Shown: positions 1 through 12,100, counted from the first letter of the stretch. The stretch: DNA of 64,000 nt from Choristoneura fumiferana (GCF_025370935.1 NC_133499.1:2318552-2382551); one strand, 5' to 3'. Notes: generated by a model not told the origin, from the sequence alone. Numbers and translations: made by a program.

Positions 1-279
1 TTCAAATTTAGTTTTGACTGGACCAAGGTCTATAAACATGCTCAGATATAATTTAATCTTTTTTATACACCAACTTAATATTTAGTATACAAATGAAACG
101 AATAACAAATTATATACAAATAAAAAATGTGGAACCTTGTATTTCGTCTACCAGAGGCAGCGTGTGTCTAGCATGCTTGCGGCATTTCGTCGCTGTATTG
201 ATAGCTATGCACAGCCTCCAGGCGAAAAAAAAATTTTTTTTTTTTATACAAAACTAGAAGAAACGAAGTTGGTATGGCA

Positions 280-456
280 CCGTCCCTTTCACTCGCGTAT
301 TAAATGAGATAAGCGTCAGCGGGACGGCAACATACGAAGTTCGGGTTTTGCATTTCGTAGTTGGGGCTAGCAGGGCTACTACGAAGTTCGAAAAGTCAGG
401 TTCGTGACGTTCCGTCCTTCTGACGCTACTATTTAATGCGGGAGTGAGAGGGGCGT
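280..456. repeat. foldback (MITE-like) repeat
   Basis: The segment 280-327 is an imperfect inverted copy of 411-456: both carry CGTCC, an ACTC block, a TTTAAT block and a GACGC block in mirrored order. The motif ACGAAGTTCG occurs on both sides of the centre. This hairpin layout fits a small non-autonomous foldback element. An open frame across it (254-505, minus) is an incidental reading of the repeat. Confidence 0.55.
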
Positions 457-1192
457 TGCTGCGAACTTTGATTTTTGAATTCCGAAGTAGGCCCTCAGAT
501 ATCACACAACGTCATTGTTCATGTTTTCGTATTCAAGTGGTATTACAACGACTTTCGTTACTTTACTCGTATTGATGTCATGTGATCAGTGCGTTTTCTC
601 GTGTATTGTTGCTGTTGACGTATTTGTTAAATTTGTTGAGATAAGACTTTTAATTTGTTAATTTGGTTTGGTTTTTGTTGAGTTGTTTGATTAAACATGA
701 GACTCTGAGCAGCAAGTAGGTACTTCGTCGCATAGACGACACAGCGAAGAAATACTTTCGCCTCGGAAAACGGAAACGTCAACCTCTTAGCAAAGCCGAG
801 AAGTGTATGGTTGTAAATACGTACAAATATGTATACACAGAGGCCAAAGAATGAAATTGAAACTTAACATCAACATCTATAAAAAGTCGAAATATCTCGA
901 AAACGGTCGCATTTTTATAAGACCTATGTTACCTTTTCTAGAATGTCCTAAGTGCCCTACATTGTAGTACATCACGGATCCGTTCATATCTAAATATTTT
1001 ACGACATACAATACATAGGTACCTACTAATTTTCGGTGATAAGCGGTTGCGGCACATGACTATTTATGAAACGCAAAAACAGGTAACACATGAAACGTCA
1101 TTTTAGTTATCTCGAATTATGGACAGACCATACTTAAAATACATATTAAACACCCAAGACCCGAGAAAAAACATGCGTATTATTCATACAAA

Positions 1193-1250
1193 TATCTGCC
1201 CCGGCCGGGCATCAAACCCGGGACCTTAAGCTTCATAGTCAGGTTCTCTT
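1193..1250 (-). repeat. tRNA-like SINE scrap
   Basis: On the minus strand the text contains GGTCCCGGGTTTGATGCCC, which resembles the B-box and T-arm of a tRNA gene. Such blocks are common remains of tRNA-derived SINEs in Lepidoptera. No full cloverleaf or A-box could be put together, so it is not called a tRNA gene. Confidence 0.35.
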
Positions 1251-1530
1251 CATACTTTTCATTCATATTATGCATTCACGACACGACTATATTATATTCG
1301 TAGATTCACGACCTCTTTTCGAAAGGTATCTGGGCAATCTATTCTATCTTACGTCTGTTAATTTTTTTTTCTGCATATGGGAGAGATTGAAGCATTGGTG
1401 ACAGAGCTAGCTAGCAGCACCGCATTGCGAGTGCGACACTGTGTGTTTCGAACGCCTAGGCGAAGTTTAGCATCGCCACGCCCACATTACGCCCTTTCAA
1501 CCTCTTACTGTTAACCTCCAACACCGCGTC

Positions 1531-2282
1531 TCAATCAATCAATCAATCAATCAATTTTTATTCGTCGAAAATAGGTATATACACTGCAGTTGTAATACAA
1601 TGTTGAAATAATGTTCAGCTACATCGTACCCGTTCGGGCATACGAATTATATGAGTCTTAAAAATACTAAAAAAATCCTAGGCAAAACAATTTACAACAT
1701 TTAAAAAATTTGCTACAAATAAATTAAATTAAATTCAAAATAACAATTATTATAGAGTTCATGTGTGCAATCTATATGTCAAATTAATTCACTTTTATGT
1801 GGTTTACAAATAATAAAACAAGCAACAAAAGAAAACAGAACAAAATAATATAATCAAGTTGTAAATTAATTAAAATAAATAAAACAGAATTCATATGTCA
1901 AGATCATTAAAGTACTTCTTAACACTGTAATAACATTATATTTAACAACAATTTTGATAATAACTTCTTAAAATTATTTAGATTTGTGTTTTTAAAACGC
2001 ATTAGGTAGCTTATTATATAATTTTGGGCCATTATAGTGACACTGTGCTTCATTAGTGCCGTATTACATCTGGTTACACTCACCATAGTTTCTAGGACGC
2101 AGGTTAAATTGCGATTTGCTTCCAATGTTGGGAATAGAGTAGGGTTACTCTTGACAAAGGTGCAGCACTCATAGACATAAAGTGAGGGCAGCGTCAGCAG
2201 TTCAGAGATTTAAAAATACGGGTCTGCGCTTTTAGGTTTAAGTCTGCAAATTCCCTAACAGCGGCTTTTGAGCCCTGAACAT
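1531..2282 (-). mobile_element. CR1-like LINE, 3' portion
   Basis: On the minus strand this reads into the C-terminal end of a LINE ORF2 (LPSLYVYECCTFVKSNP near 2190-2140, then EANRNLTC at about 2125). An AT-rich 3' UTR follows, and a (TTGA)n tail at 1531-1554 (TCAA on the plus strand) is typical of CR1-group LINEs. At least two frameshifts break the reading frame. The upstream half of the same element lies at 10753-11965, and a BEL/Pao element sits between the halves. The frame of the right piece (ending ...SSQRDIL) continues here as FRAQK, which shows the two parts were once contiguous. Confidence 0.75.
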
Positions 2283-3243
2283 TGTCGTCCCTCCTGTACT
2301 GACTGCTGGGTTCATATCAATATGAGGACGACATGAGGGTATACGAAATACACATTTATCATGGCAGTGGAAAGATGAGTCGACCAAAGTTATTCCACTC
2401 TTATCGCAATTATGTGTATACTATAAACATGAGGTCTTGCCTCTCGCCTGTGGCTATGCCACTTACTTATCTGCTTCGGTTTTACCTGGTGCCTTTCCAT
2501 CTCTAATAATTCTGCATGGTTACCACCTTATGTACACTGTAGAGGCAACTCATGATTGACATTTGGTTGCGGGTATACCGCCTTCCAATGGCTATGCACA
2601 TCAATTACCTAGTTGGGCATCGGTCGACTTGCTCCGGTCTAGACAGGGTGTGAGTATGACCCTGGTGACTCTATCATATTGTATTCATTCGTCACTTAGC
2701 CGGACGAGGGGGCTTTGCCCCCCCGGAGGCCTCCACCATCCCTAATAGCCTCGCCACGGTTGCTCCAACTACAGTCGACCGTGCCTGTGTGTTTCCGGAC
2801 CACACTTCGAATATATGGGAGCTCCAGGCTTCCCTGTCCAATGTCCTTGACTACCAAATGTGCCGTGCACTGCAAGATTGGACTACACGTATCAGAAAGA
2901 TCATTACCACACTTTACTGGTTTCCTCATCTTTCCACGTACCATGCACATATAGGTCGACATAGATATGCGATAGCAAAGTTAACACTCACCCGGGGTGT
3001 TCCAATGGGGTACAGGCCTCCTAGAAGCTCGTAGCTCCTCACTTATTCTTAACAGCTATCCTTCTTTACTGCCTCGCTGTCAATACTTGCCTCGCTATTT
3101 TTCCCGCCATCTCTCTATCATAGTACCAACATACATAAGTTAGTCAAAGACTAGGGTGGTATTACCACACTACAAATATAGATTGACAGTACTGATGTTG
3201 ATACATACCGGTTGTTACATGGCGAATCGCGCTCAGCGCGACA
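2283..3243 (-). repeat. BEL/Pao 3' LTR
   Basis: This is the downstream LTR relative to the minus-strand element. It runs from TGTCGTCCCTCC to GCGCGACA and is 961 bp, the same length as its partner at 9792-10752. Differences seen include single substitutions near the start and two one-base homopolymer changes that cancel in length (GGG/GG and CCC/CCCC). Its open frames are mirrored in the other LTR and are not genes. Confidence 0.92.
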
Positions 3244-3264
3244 CTCCCGAAGGCAGAAAGAGTT

Positions 3265-4176
3265 TCAGTGCAGTAGTGTGAGCAGGTGACGCGTCCACTC
3301 CAGGATTTTCTCTCTGGCTCGAATAGCGGCGTCTCTCCTGGCCCTGGTCCCTGACAGCACATTGTCAGGGTCGGTAGCGTCTTCTGAATTTGAAGTCTCG
3401 GTATTCCCTGTACATTCTTGGCTTGGCATTACTTCATTTGGGGTTTCTACCTCATGGCCATGTCCTTCTGGTACTGGATCATTTTGTGGGAGCGGTGGCA
3501 ACCCTTACACTCGATTTTGGGCAATATCCAGATCCAAGTACTCTACCGGTGAATCCATAGGTGGAGCAGCCCGTCCTTCCTCTGTTGGTCCTGATTGTGA
3601 GGAGTTATCAGTTTCAGTCTCTAACGGATAGAGATGACCTACAGACCGAGTCAATATAGAGTCTCCCACATTTACCTACCTTAGAAACAACTCTTGGCTG
3701 TTTTTGGTTAAGTGTACGATATCTCTCTCTCAAACTTGTCAGATATTGGGCCTTAAATATCTTCTTAAATTCCTCAAGAATTATCAAGCCCTTTTTCCAG
3801 CTCTCAATCAAATTGACTTGAAGTTTGGAACCATCTACCGTACAAACATTATCAGTTGCTGGGGTCAAGGTTAGACATTTCCGAGACTAAGAAAATCAGA
3901 TGGCCTCAAAATGTGAATAACTTCAGTTCCAACTTTTGTAAGTGGTCTCGAGTTTACAACAGCTTCTACTTCCTTCATCACAGTTAATAGTTTGCTGTCT
4001 CCGAGAAGGTGTTTTTCTAGAGTGCGTTTTAGTGAATGTTTTACTACGCCTACGAGCCGCTCATAATATCCGCCATGCCAAGGAGCGAGTTGGCAAATAA
4101 ATCTCCATTCAATGCCCTTTGAAATGCAGAAGGGTTTCTTCACTACTTCAGATGTTAATTTGAAATAAGAAAGCAT
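3265..4176 (-). pseudogene. BEL/Pao pol, integrase C-terminal part (frame-broken)
   Basis: Three minus-strand frames continue the integrase after the main pol frame ends. Positions 4176-3871 hold the end of the catalytic core, with WHGGYYERLVGVVK carrying the catalytic Glu and then VVNSRPLTKV. Positions 3868-3614 hold the C-terminal region rich in Trp, Lys and Arg (DUF5641-like). Positions 3501-3265 hold a Pro/Glu-rich tail. An intact BEL polyprotein is one frame, so the shifts near 4170 and 3870 mean this copy cannot make complete integrase as sequenced. The shifts could be real mutations or assembly indels. Confidence 0.8.
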
Positions 4177-6967
4177 TATCTGTATACAGTCGTTTCGGTG
4201 TATTTCTAGTGGCAGCGAATCTTCTGAGCGCTAGAAGGCATTCTTCAGCTGTTAAATCGTTTACAATTTCCAAATGTATAGCTCGCACTGCCAGACAGGT
4301 GAACAAAGCAACCCATCTCTTTTGTTTTCCATTTGGAGTGCTCACATACAGTGGTCCAAAATAATCCAATCCACAATATGTAAATGGTGCGCTATAGCTC
4401 ACTCTCTCATTTGGTAGATCTGGTGCACTTGGTAAACGATAAGGACCACCTCCGTGTCTGACACACCGCTGGCATCTTGAGATGACTCGTTCTACTTGAC
4501 GCTTGCCTTGTGGTATCCAGTACTTCTCTCTAATAAGGCTAAGAGTATGTGTGGCACCGATATGGTAATTAGCTTCATGAATGTCCTTGATAATTTTGTT
4601 AGTAAATTCACACTCTCTAGGCAACAATATAGGGTGTTTCATGTCGTAATCCCATGTGGTATTGGCCATCCGTCCTTGGCATCTCAGTATTCCATCGACA
4701 TCAAGAAACAGACCGAGATTTCTCGACAGGTGTGTCTTTTTACCTGCAATCTCATCCGCGAAATGGTGCTTCTGCAGTTTCAAAATCTCTGCTATAGTAT
4801 TATTTGCTGAACTTGATGGAGTCAGAGATTCCTGTATTGCGTCCAGTTCCGTTATTTCGTCATTTACTGTCTTGTCATTTGGTTCATCAATTTCCATTTC
4901 CTGATCGTCATTTTGTTCAACGGTTATCAGCTGATTACCTGGGCCATGATCAATATTTGGAATGTAGCTTTGATCACCTTGGTCCAGGCCCTCCCCAACA
5001 GAAAGGACTGAGATATGTTTCAGGTAGTACCTATCTGCCGGCCACTTCGATTCATCTTCTCTTAGGAATGTGGGACCGTTGAACCAAAGTTCCTTTGACT
5101 GATTCCATCTGTCAGGCCTCGTTGCAACATCAGCTGGATTCATCTTCGTGTTAATATAATGTAACTCCGCTTGCATCTGGTTTTTTCTAATTTCCTCTAC
5201 TCTGTTGGATACAAACGGTGGTAGTAGTTTGTTTGAACGCATCCATCCATGCACGACCAAACTGTCTGTCCACAAGATTTCTTGGCTTATTGGTAGAGAC
5301 AGGTTCTCCCTTATATATTTTAGAAGTCTACTAGCTATGAGTAAACCCATGAGTTCTAACTTCGGGATGTGAAGTTCTTTCGAGTCTTCATTTTTCGCTA
5401 TACGTGACTTTCCCATTAAAAAATGAACTGATGTTCCTTGTTCATTCCTTGATGTCAGATATATGACAGCTGCATATGCTGTTTTTGAAGCATCAGAAAA
5501 ACAATTTAGCTGGTATGTAGTTTTAGACTCAGGAACATCATTCGTTACACATCTGGGTAGTTCCAAGTGTACAGCCGTCCTTATTGTTTCCAATATTTCT
5601 TGCATGGACTGTATCACATCTTCTGGTAAGATTGTGTCCCATTTATGTTTCTGTTCACAGATGTTCCTGAACAAGGTCTTCAATGGTAGGGTTAGTGGAC
5701 AAATGAAGCCACATGGGTCATATATCCGGGCTAAGGTACGAAGGACCTTCCTCTTCGTGTTTGCAGGTGCATCCTTGTCAAAGTGATGATTAGTTATTTT
5801 CAATTTTAATGAATCTCTCTCCACATTCCACGATAAGCCGAGAATTTTCACTGTATCTTCCCGTTTTGCTTGGTGCTCTGTGGGTACAAGATTAAGAAAT
5901 TCTTTACTATTTGAGTTCCAATCTCTTATATTCATGGATATTTGTTCAAAGGTCTCCCGTGTCTTCTTATATACCTCTTGTGCTTCTTGGACAGAGTTCG
6001 CTCCGGTTACTAAATTATCTACATAGCAATTATTGGCTATGTCCTTTAGTAGATCTACATTTGTCTGTGACATATGGTATCTAATGGTCGCCGTCAATAG
6101 GAATGGACTAGATATTATTCCAAACGGGACACGGCAAAATCGGAGATAAAGTAAATTTTCTTTTGTCAGGTCCTTTGTTGTGTCTCTCACCCACAGGAAT
6201 CTGGTCACATCACGGTCCTTCTCTTGAAGTCCGATCTGCAGGAACGCCTTTTCCACATCTGCCACTATTGCCACCCTTTTCGTTCTGAACTTCAGGAGAA
6301 GAGCCGTGAGATCCTCTAGCATCGAGGGTCCACTGTACAGGCATTCATTTAGGCTTTTCTTTCCTGATCCTCTTATCGATGCGTCATACACAATCCTTCC
6401 TCGCTTCCCTTCACCCTTTACTATATGATGGGCAAGATAGTGAACGGGATGTAAAATATCACTGTTGTGTGGTTCGACTATTTCAATTACATTCCCATCG
6501 AGTTGTTCCTTTAGAATGTCGTCATATTCCTGTAGCATTGCCGGATCCAATCTGTTGATTAAACTTTTCAGTCTTCCTAATGCCACGCCGAAATTGACTG
6601 GGAGCTGAGGTGGGTATTCAATCCATGGCCATGTTACTTCATACCGTCCATTAATATACTGTAGGGTGTCATTAAAATGTTTCACTGCTTCGTCTTGTCT
6701 AGTGGCTTTGGGAGAGTCGTTTATGCCAATACACTCAAGAGACCATAGAAATTTGATGTCAATGTTTCTAAGAGGTAAGTCCGGTTCGGTAAAGTAAGGG
6801 CAGCTTGAATTATGACAGTGGCAGTAAGTGTTCACAGTTAATATGTTCTCTTGCCTTGTAGTATGTTCAAGATTTTCTACATTTCCTGATAGCAGCCAAC
6901 CAAAGTCAGAATCTACAAGGTAATTCATCCTGAATTTTTTCCTTTCCTTGACGCATGAAGCCCGCAT
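4148..6967 (-). pseudogene. BEL/Pao pol: reverse transcriptase, RNase H, integrase N-terminal part
   Basis: This is a 939-codon open frame. Residues about 110-330 form the Pao-type reverse transcriptase (FRVPFGI-like block, then CYVDNLVTG at the active site; the Asn after YVD is seen in some BEL lineages as I recall). An RNase H start (FSDASKTAYAAVIYL) follows, then a linker, an H2C2 zinc-binding unit (ANYHIGATHTLSLIREKYW and CQRCVRHGG) and the integrase core start (YCGLDYFGPL, with the first Asp). It overlaps gag-protease by about 60 bases in another frame. The natural joint is a single polyprotein, so this implies a frameshift near 6.93 kb. The frame ends at about 4148 before the catalytic Glu. 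Confidence 0.88.
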
Positions 6968-8675
6968 AGTAGTCGTTCCCTATTAAAATGTCTACATTCT
7001 CACCAGTAGAATCATCATCAGCCACCAAATCAACCACTGAAGTATCAAATTCAGCTACTGGTAACCTTTCTGTAATATGTGGAACAATATTGACTCTTAC
7101 TTGTTTCTTGATATCACGTTTGGTTTCTAATAAAATGTCTACAGATGGGCTTGACATTTCCTTCGGATTAGTTGCTCCAAATGTGTATACCAAGAGCCGG
7201 TCTTCATTGTCAGGCGTTATTTGTAGTTTAGAAGCTATCTTCGCACTGATGTAACTTCTTTGGGAGCCACTGTCTAATACAAGCCTGCACTTAAGCTTGT
7301 TTCTTTTGTTGTTGGGGTTGGTGACCTGTGCCACGGCTGTCTGCAAAAAGGTAAAGCTATTTGTAATATAACACTTGACCGTTATAGGTTCACTGTCTAT
7401 AAAATCTTCATTACCCTTTGGCTTCGGACACAGTAGCTGGAGGTGTCCTTCACCACATCGGAAGCATGTTATCTTTCTGTGGCACTGGTCTGTTTTGTGG
7501 TTCCTTCTTAGACACTTATGGCACCTGTCCGTTAACTGTTTTTTCCTGGACTCCACATCACTATATCTCTTGCAGTCCATGCTGTTATGGTTACCAAGTT
7601 TACAGAAGATACAAGGCAATCTGTTTCTTTTTCTGGCTATGTTATTATTGACCTGACTGTCCATTTTCCGTTTCAGGCTTCTCTTCGGCTTGTAGTTGGC
7701 GTTGGTACCACTCCGTATTGGATATTCAGCCTTTGTTTGGAGTACTTCAGTAGTAATGACCTCTTGTTTCGTGTCTAAACCTGTCCGTGTTAGAGCTGGA
7801 GCGGTTTGAGCCTTTTCCATAGCCACCACAATATCCACTAAAATCCGTCTTACTGTAGATGTTGAGTTATCTTTAATATTAGACTGTTGGGGCATGAGGT
7901 GATACTGATGTAAAACCTGTTCAGGAAACTTGGAAAGTATAGTAGCCCGTAGGTGGTTTCCAGTAGTGTTTTCTCCTAATTTTTCTAGCACCCTCAAATG
8001 CCGCTCTATTTCATCAATTGTGCGCCTACAGCTGGACGCCGTATATTCTGCTCGTTCAAGGTTTGTTAACGCAGTATAGTGTGCATCTATGAGTGTGTCA
8101 TCAGAGCCATACCTTGATTTCAGCGCTTCAACAGCTATGGTGTAGTTGTAGTTAGTTATACTAATGCCTGCTACTGCTTCCAAGGCCCTACCTTCGAGAC
8201 TACTAATTAGGTACGTCAGCTTGTCTGCCTCTGCTAAGGGCTGGCTATCAATGTTGGAGGCAAACCTGTCCCAGAACTCCAACCATCTAAGTGGTTGCCC
8301 ATCAAATTTAGGCAATTCCAACTTGGGCAATTTCACACCAAGATGACGAGTCGATGTGCTGCAGTGTTCTCTGGTTTGGACCGACGAAGCAGCCGCGGTC
8401 GCCATAGATGATTCGATGGTTGTAACGAAATCTTCAGCTTGTATTTGAATCTCCATCGCATTTGTGACTATTGCCATTTGAGGACTTGGAGAGGTAGATG
8501 TGTAATGCCGTATTTCATCTTGTAATTTATTTATCATCCCTTTCAATTGCGCTACGATATTAGACGCGGTGTCAAGCACCATCTCGCCCGACTCGTAATT
8601 TTGTTTTGCAACTTCGAAACATTCCTTTAGCTTGTTTTGCCGCATATGAACTACTCCAGTAAGAATTTCTTCCAT
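6906..8675 (-). CDS. BEL/Pao gag and protease
   Basis: This is a 589-codon frame starting ATG at 8675. Residues about 115-260 form the gag core (DUF1759-like, with LPKLELPKFDGQPLRWLEFW). Three zinc knuckles follow at about 355-416 (CIFCKLGNHNSMDC, CHKCLRRNHKTDQC, CFRCGEGHLQLLC). A retroviral-type aspartic protease begins near residue 464 with VLDSGSQRSYI as the active-site loop. Residues 31-60 have coiled-coil-like spacing. The product would package element RNA and cleave the polyprotein. The last about 20 codons run out of frame relative to pol. Gag and protease look intact, so this half could be expressed. Confidence 0.88.
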   Translation of the reverse strand: MEEILTGVVHMRQNKLKECFEVAKQNYESGEMVLDTASNIVAQLKGMINKLQDEIRHYTSTSPSPQMAIVTNAMEIQIQAEDFVTTIESSMATAAASSVQTREHCSTSTRHLGVKLPKLELPKFDGQPLRWLEFWDRFASNIDSQPLAEADKLTYLISSLEGRALEAVAGISITNYNYTIAVEALKSRYGSDDTLIDAHYTALTNLERAEYTASSCRRTIDEIERHLRVLEKLGENTTGNHLRATILSKFPEQVLHQYHLMPQQSNIKDNSTSTVRRILVDIVVAMEKAQTAPALTRTGLDTKQEVITTEVLQTKAEYPIRSGTNANYKPKRSLKRKMDSQVNNNIARKRNRLPCIFCKLGNHNSMDCKRYSDVESRKKQLTDRCHKCLRRNHKTDQCHRKITCFRCGEGHLQLLCPKPKGNEDFIDSEPITVKCYITNSFTFLQTAVAQVTNPNNKRNKLKCRLVLDSGSQRSYISAKIASKLQITPDNEDRLLVYTFGATNPKEMSSPSVDILLETKRDIKKQVRVNIVPHITERLPVAEFDTSVVDLVADDDSTGENVDILIGNDYYAGFMRQGKEKIQDELPCRF

Positions 8676-9768
8676 TTTTATTGCTCGTATACTGAAATAC
8701 GCGAAAACAATTGACTATAGTCGATGTTCGAAATTCAAAAAAAACTAAACACTATGTTTACAACTGTGAGCAACTCACCACGATGTTTCTCTATTTCTCC
8801 TCTCAAAGAACAGCACCGATCGCTGGGGTTCGTGAATAGTTAGTTCGTTGTAAACTGAAATTTAGAAACAAGAAGTATTACTACCCTTTACTATCAGTAA
8901 ATCAAACATATCACGACCCGCCGGTTCATACAAGAAGTGCAAATTTACCTCTATTTGTTGACTCCGTATATTATTTAGGCTGATCTTCACTGCCACAACA
9001 AAAATAAACACACTACAACACTTACTTTTCACTGTAATAAAGTTATTTCTAATTATTTTTCTCAAACTTTATAGCTTCAAACTGTAACAAGCAAGCAGAG
9101 AAAAAAAAACCAACGACAATAGAACTGACAGACCAAATGGCGGCAAACCTAGAAAAAAATCAACGCAATCCAATGCTACTTATTGCAGCCCGTATTAATA
9201 CAACGATTATTTATTATTTCTGTAAAAGGTATAATAAATTAATACAAGCAAATATGCTAACACTTGTACAGAAAATGTTTATTAAATACAATAGTTTAAT
9301 GAAAGTGTGTCAATTCCTTATCATTAATCGATTAATACCGATTCGTGCCGCACTAAACCATAGACAAAAAAGTTTCACAGTGTGGCAAGCTTAAAAAATT
9401 GTATCTACAATTTCGATCGGACATTAATAATTTACTTACGCCCGTTCCATACAACATGAATAGGGCTGTATCACATAATATGTTTTGTGGCTGTATGCCT
9501 TTCGGTTCTTTTCTTTTTGAAAGACTGACAATCACTCAGCATAATTAAAACACCTTACGCAACATCATACCTTAGACAATTTTATTGGATTAAATAATTC
9601 ACATGATATCACTCCAAAAATCTCTTTATTGCCATACACCAAATATTTTTTGAAATTAGTAGGTACATTAACAAAACGTTCCGCGCTCACTTTATTTGTT
9701 CAGAGACTGAACTATGTACTTGAAATCTTTTACTAAATAAGTCATACTTATCTGACTCATTCGACAAT

Positions 9769-9788
9769 ATCCCAGCACTCCTCCACCA
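9769..9788 (-). other. candidate tRNA primer binding site of the BEL element
   Basis: On the minus strand, three bases after the 5' LTR, the sequence reads TGGTGGAGGAGTGCTGGGAT. Its complement ends in CCA as a tRNA 3' end does, and continues into what could be an acceptor stem and T-stem. The position fits a minus-strand primer site. The tRNA species was not identified. Confidence 0.55.
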
Positions 9789-9791
9789 AAA

Positions 9792-10752
9792 TGTCGTCCC
9801 TCCTGTGCTGACTGCTGGGTTCATATCAATATGAGGACGACATGAGGGTATACGAAATACACATTTATCATGGCAGTGGAAAGATGAGTCAACCAAAGTT
9901 ATTCCACTCTTATCGCAATTATGTGTATACTATAAACATGAGGTCTTGCCTCTCGCCTGTGGCTATGCCACTTACTTATCTGCTTCGGTTTTACCTGGTG
10001 CCTTTCCATCTCTAATAATTCTGCATGGTTACCACCTTATGTACACTGTAGAGGCAACTCATGATTGACATTTGGTTGCGGTATACCGCCTTCCAATGGC
10101 TATGCACATCAATTACCTAGTTGGGCATCGGTCGACTTGCTCCGGTCTAGACAGGGTGTGAGTATGACCCTGGTGACTCTATCATATTGTATTCATTCGT
10201 CACTTAGCCGGACGAGGGGGCTTTGCCCCCCCGGAGGCCTCCACCATCCCCTAATAGCCTCGCCACGGTTGCTCCAACTACAGTCGACCGTGCCTGTGTG
10301 TTTCCGGACCACACTTCGAATATATGGGAGCTCCAGGCTTCCCTGTCCAATGTCCTTGACTACCAAATGTGCCGTGCACTGCAAGATTGGACTACACGTA
10401 TCAGAAAGATCATTACCACACTTTACTGGTTTCCTCATCTTTCCACGTATCATGCACATATAGGTCGACATAGATATGCGATAGCAAAGTTAACACTCAC
10501 CCGGGGTGTTCCAATGGGGTACAGGCCTCCTAGAAGCTCGTAGCTCCTCACTTATTCTTAACAGCTATCCTTCTTTACTGCCTCGCTGTCAATACTTGCC
10601 TCGCTATTTTTCCCGCCATCTCTCTATCATAGTACCAACATACATAAGTTAGTCAAAGACTAGGGTGGTATTACCACACTACAAATATAGATTGACAGTA
10701 CTGATGTTGATACATACCGGTTGTTACATGGCGAATCGCGCTCAGCGCGACA
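9792..10752 (-). repeat. BEL/Pao 5' LTR
   Basis: This 961-bp copy of the LTR at 2283-3243 lies upstream of gag on the minus strand and would hold the promoter. It ends GCGCGACA at 10752, directly followed by CR1-like LINE coding sequence. Only about five differences from the other LTR were noticed. Confidence 0.92.
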
Positions 10753-11965
10753 ACAATATGTCTCTTTGCGAAGAGTTGCCCCAAAAAATGATGCCATAAC
10801 GCAAGGTTGAGCCGACAAAACCATGATACGCTGTCAAGGCAGTACTCTGGGCACTAGTCTTTGAAAGTTTGTACAAGGCATAAGAAAAAGAATATAGCCT
10901 TTTACACACCTCTTTACAATGTGACTCCCAGGACATGTTGCTATCAATAAAGATACCCAGAAATTTACTTTTGTGAGACTTACGAATAGCATGACCTTTA
11001 TATTCAATATTTAAGTTAGGTACTGATTTTCTCTGTGAAAACTGCATAATACTAGTTTTATCTAAATTTATTTTTAGGTTGTTTTGATCCAGCCATTTAA
11101 TAATGTTGTGAATTGTGCAATTAACGTCATTTTCGTAGTCTGTGCTGATGTCTAGTTCTACAAAAATAGTACAATCATCAGCAAAGAGCATCATTGGATG
11201 TGGACTACTGTTAACAATATCATTAATGTATATCAAGAATAATAGAGGCCCCAGTACACTTCCTTGTGGGACTCCGTATTTTACTGCCTTCCATTCCGAT
11301 ACATACTTTTTTTCTTCTCTAGAAGCAACACATACCTGCTTAATTTCGGTACATTGTTGTCTATTACTTAGGTAGGATTTTATGAGGCTAAAAGCGTTGC
11401 CCCGAATACCATAATTCTCTAATTTATCCATTAGAATATCATGATCCACACTATCGAATGCCTTCGTCATATCCATAAATATGGCACATGAAGGCTTCCT
11501 AATATCAAGAGTTGTGATAGCTCTGATTACTAGATCATAAATGGCCATGTTTATTGTATTAGCTTTCCGAAATCCTTTTTGCTGTTCGATTAATATTTTA
11601 TGTTTGTCTAAGTAGCAATAGATAATTTTATAAATATTTTTTTTCAAACAATTTCGCAAAAACTGACAGCACAGTAATCGGTCGGTGACTATATTTTCCT
11701 TGCAGCCCCTTTTGAAGAGGGGCTTAACAAGTCCGAGTTTAAGATTATTTGGGAATATACCTGTAGCAAAGCTTAAATTAATTATATGACTTAAGGGCAG
11801 TGCAATTTCACAACCAACATACTTTACTACAAAAGTACTTATGTCATCGAAACCGACACTTTTAGTATTCTTTAAGGATTGAATCGTTTTCATAACATCA
11901 TTAGGTGAGGTTGGTGTTAAAAATATAGTGTGGGAATTGCATTTTATTCGAGAGTCTAATATAAG
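10753..11965 (-). pseudogene. CR1-like LINE reverse transcriptase, 5'-truncated
   Basis: A minus-strand reverse transcriptase domain is present: AIFMDMTKAFDSVDHDIL (palm), YGVPQGSVLGPLLFLIYIND, and MLFADDCTIF (active site FADD), followed by the thumb region. The 419-codon open frame that covers it begins in unrelated R2 sequence and ends inside the BEL LTR, so it is not a real gene boundary. The block expected to read YRPI in family members is disrupted (RLLCCQFLRNCLKKN), probably by an indel. The LINE is cut on its 5' side at about 11965, where R2-like sequence abuts. Its 3' part is at 1531-2282. Confidence 0.85.
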
Positions 11966-12100
11966 TGTTCTCCATCGTACCATCGGCACAAATGAAGCCA
12001 CGCTGCCGCATATCGGGTGGTCAGCAAGTCAACAACCGTTTAGCCAGAAGAGCATGCGTGTGCCTTAGTGGTTTCGACGCGATCGAAATTGCCCTATACA
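11966..12100 (-). pseudogene. R2 reverse transcriptase fragment
   Basis: The minus strand reads LRHTHALLAKRLL, then a stop, then PPDMRQRGFICADGTMENT, which matches a conserved R2 palm segment. The same block is present at about 24215-24275 on the plus strand (LRHMHALLAKRLLAC). Only about 45 codons remain. It lies between the truncated CR1-like LINE and the 28S-derived satellite. Confidence 0.75.

Larger units (their letters stand above)
1..1530. other. non-coding left flank
   Basis: No credible gene is seen. The stretch is AT-rich and holds a foldback repeat near its start (280-456) and a tRNA-like scrap (1193-1250). Open frames here are short and overlap those repeats. It ends at the TCAA microsatellite that forms the tail of the LINE at 1531. 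Confidence 0.6.
2283..10752 (-). mobile_element. BEL/Pao LTR retrotransposon, near full length
   Basis: The element is 8.47 kb with two direct 961-bp LTRs (2283-3243 and 9792-10752), each beginning TG and ending CA. The interior encodes, on the minus strand, gag with zinc knuckles, an aspartic protease, reverse transcriptase, RNase H, an H2C2 zinc finger and integrase, in the order usual for BEL/Pao. It is inserted in a CR1-like LINE. The right flank starts ACAAT and the left flank ends ACAT, compatible with a 5-bp target duplication that has lost one base. By eye the LTRs differ at only about five places, so the insertion looks recent. The coding region nevertheless has frame breaks near 6.9 kb, 4.15 kb and 3.87 kb. 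Confidence 0.93.

Noticed and set aside
1193..1250. A tRNA gene
   Set aside because: Only a T-arm-like block is present. No acceptor stem, anticodon arm or A-box could be paired.
2563..3034. Several overlapping open frames at 2563-3034 and 10065-10543
   Set aside because: The same frames occur in both LTRs of the BEL element. They have no recognised domain and lie in regulatory sequence.
10742..12001. A 419-codon open frame as an intact gene
   Set aside because: It begins in R2-like DNA, passes into CR1-like RT and ends inside a BEL LTR. It is a chance frame over three elements.
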